A DNA stretch of 64,000 nucleotides. Source: Streptomyces chattanoogensis. GTDB taxonomy: Bacteria > Actinomycetota > Actinomycetes > Streptomycetales > Streptomycetaceae. Below are positions 63,742-64,000 of this stretch, one piece after another. How positions within the stretch are numbered: the stretch's first letter is position 1; every line of letters starts with the position of its first letter. The stretch covers positions 62,001 through 126,000 of the forward strand of contig NZ_LGKG01000163.1 in NCBI RefSeq assembly GCF_001294335.1, given 5' to 3'. The notes under the pieces were generated by a model. It worked only from the letters and a program-made list of their open reading frames with translations, was not told the origin of the DNA and searched no databases. Made by a program: the position numbers and the translations under genes.

Positions 63742-64000
63742 TCACGATGCCCGCCCGTACGCCAAAAGCGCCGCGTGAGGCAGCACCAGCGCACCGTCCG
63801 AGCCGGTGAACTCCGCGCACAGCAAATCGAAATGGCCCTTGATCTCCTCGACGACCCCAGGAGACTGACTTGTGACGATCTGCCCGATTGTCGCCACTCC
63901 GGCGGCCGGGCCGCTCCACCACTCCCCTGGAGTCGTCCGGTGCTCCCAGAGCACGGTTTCGCAGCAGACATCCGCCAGGCCGGCGTCGCCCAGCAACGCG
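63742..64000 (-). CDS. SAM-dependent methyltransferase, C-terminal part
   Basis: The frame is open to the right window edge, so only the last ~86 residues are visible: LLGDAGLADVCCETVLWEHRTTPGEWWSGPAAGVATIGQIV and EIKGHFDLLCAEFTGSDGALVLPHAALLAYGRAS. This is the typical C-terminus of class I (UbiE/Methyltransf_11-type) methyltransferases in Streptomyces (GL-x-D-V, then the WW-x-G and PHAALLAYGRA end). The SAM-binding motif lies outside the window. Confidence 0.8.
   Translation of the reverse strand, partial: ALLGDAGLADVCCETVLWEHRTTPGEWWSGPAAGVATIGQIVTSQSPGVVEEIKGHFDLLCAEFTGSDGALVLPHAALLAYGRAS

Overview
This window is high-GC actinobacterial DNA that looks like a Streptomyces chromosome, probably an accessory or arm region. 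The reasons are G/C-biased third codon positions, frequent GTG and TTG starts, F420-dependent enzymes, a DinB/mycothiol-transferase-type protein, Streptomyces-type gas-vesicle and DUF6230/DUF6114 genes, and a complete 2-methylisoborneol (2-MIB) encapsulin operon. I see no rRNA, tRNA, CRISPR array, intact insertion sequence, att site or origin.

Layout. 0-16 kb: the 3' end of a gas-vesicle gvpF/gvpL gene, then dispersed single genes. These include a Rho_N-type stress protein, an alpha/beta hydrolase, an F420-dependent LLM oxidoreductase, a cupin, VOC proteins, an Fpg/Nei glycosylase, an Imm5-like protein overlapping a convergent two-gene membrane/soluble pair, an AI-2E family transporter, a hemerythrin and UdgX. 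16.5-18.6 kb: an XRE regulator divergent from an SDR-NQO pair. 18.6-20.2 kb: a secreted TAP-like peptidase. 20.5-24.2 kb: the 2-MIB operon, consisting of a family 2B encapsulin shell, its terpene cyclase cargo and a GPP methyltransferase. It is followed on the other strand by a degenerate, truncated 2,3-dihydroxybenzoate-AMP-ligase-like gene and a TetR regulator. 26.9-30.9 kb: a VOC protein, katG, and remnants of a serine beta-lactamase-type gene and a cytochrome P450. 31.2-33.5 kb: a compact KAS III - ACP - alpha/beta hydrolase cassette, followed by a secreted CHAP protein and a drug-efflux-type MFS pump. 36.6-42.2 kb: a SpoIIE-type phosphatase, an IclR regulator, a MazG-like/NUDIX fusion and an LtaS-like sulfatase-fold membrane enzyme. 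42.4-47.3 kb: a thioesterase, a frameshifted F420 enzyme, an ArsR regulator divergent from an ABM monooxygenase with two identical operators, a histidine phosphatase, and two head-to-head broken genes (aromatic amino acid lyase and Orn/Lys/Arg decarboxylase). 47.4-64 kb: DinB, three YwqG-like (DUF1963-type) paralogues, a MarR-MFS operon, a HAD hydrolase, a polyprenyl synthetase divergent from a DUF6230-DUF6114 pair, a SUKH-like protein, a GNAT, a HEAT-like protein and the end of a methyltransferase.

How the genes work together. Three modules are clear: (i) synthesis of 2-MIB inside an encapsulin compartment; (ii) the KAS III/ACP/hydrolase cassette, which could build and release a small acyl product that the nearby MFS pump might export; (iii) regulator-effector pairs with visible operator palindromes (ArsR/ABM and MarR/MFS). 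The rest reads as a mosaic. Many single genes stand alone, at least eight genes are visibly broken by truncation or single-base frameshifts, short tandem repeats sit in intergenic DNA, and several genes belong to families often used as toxin-immunity proteins although no toxin is visible. That is the pattern of a rapidly turning-over accessory region.
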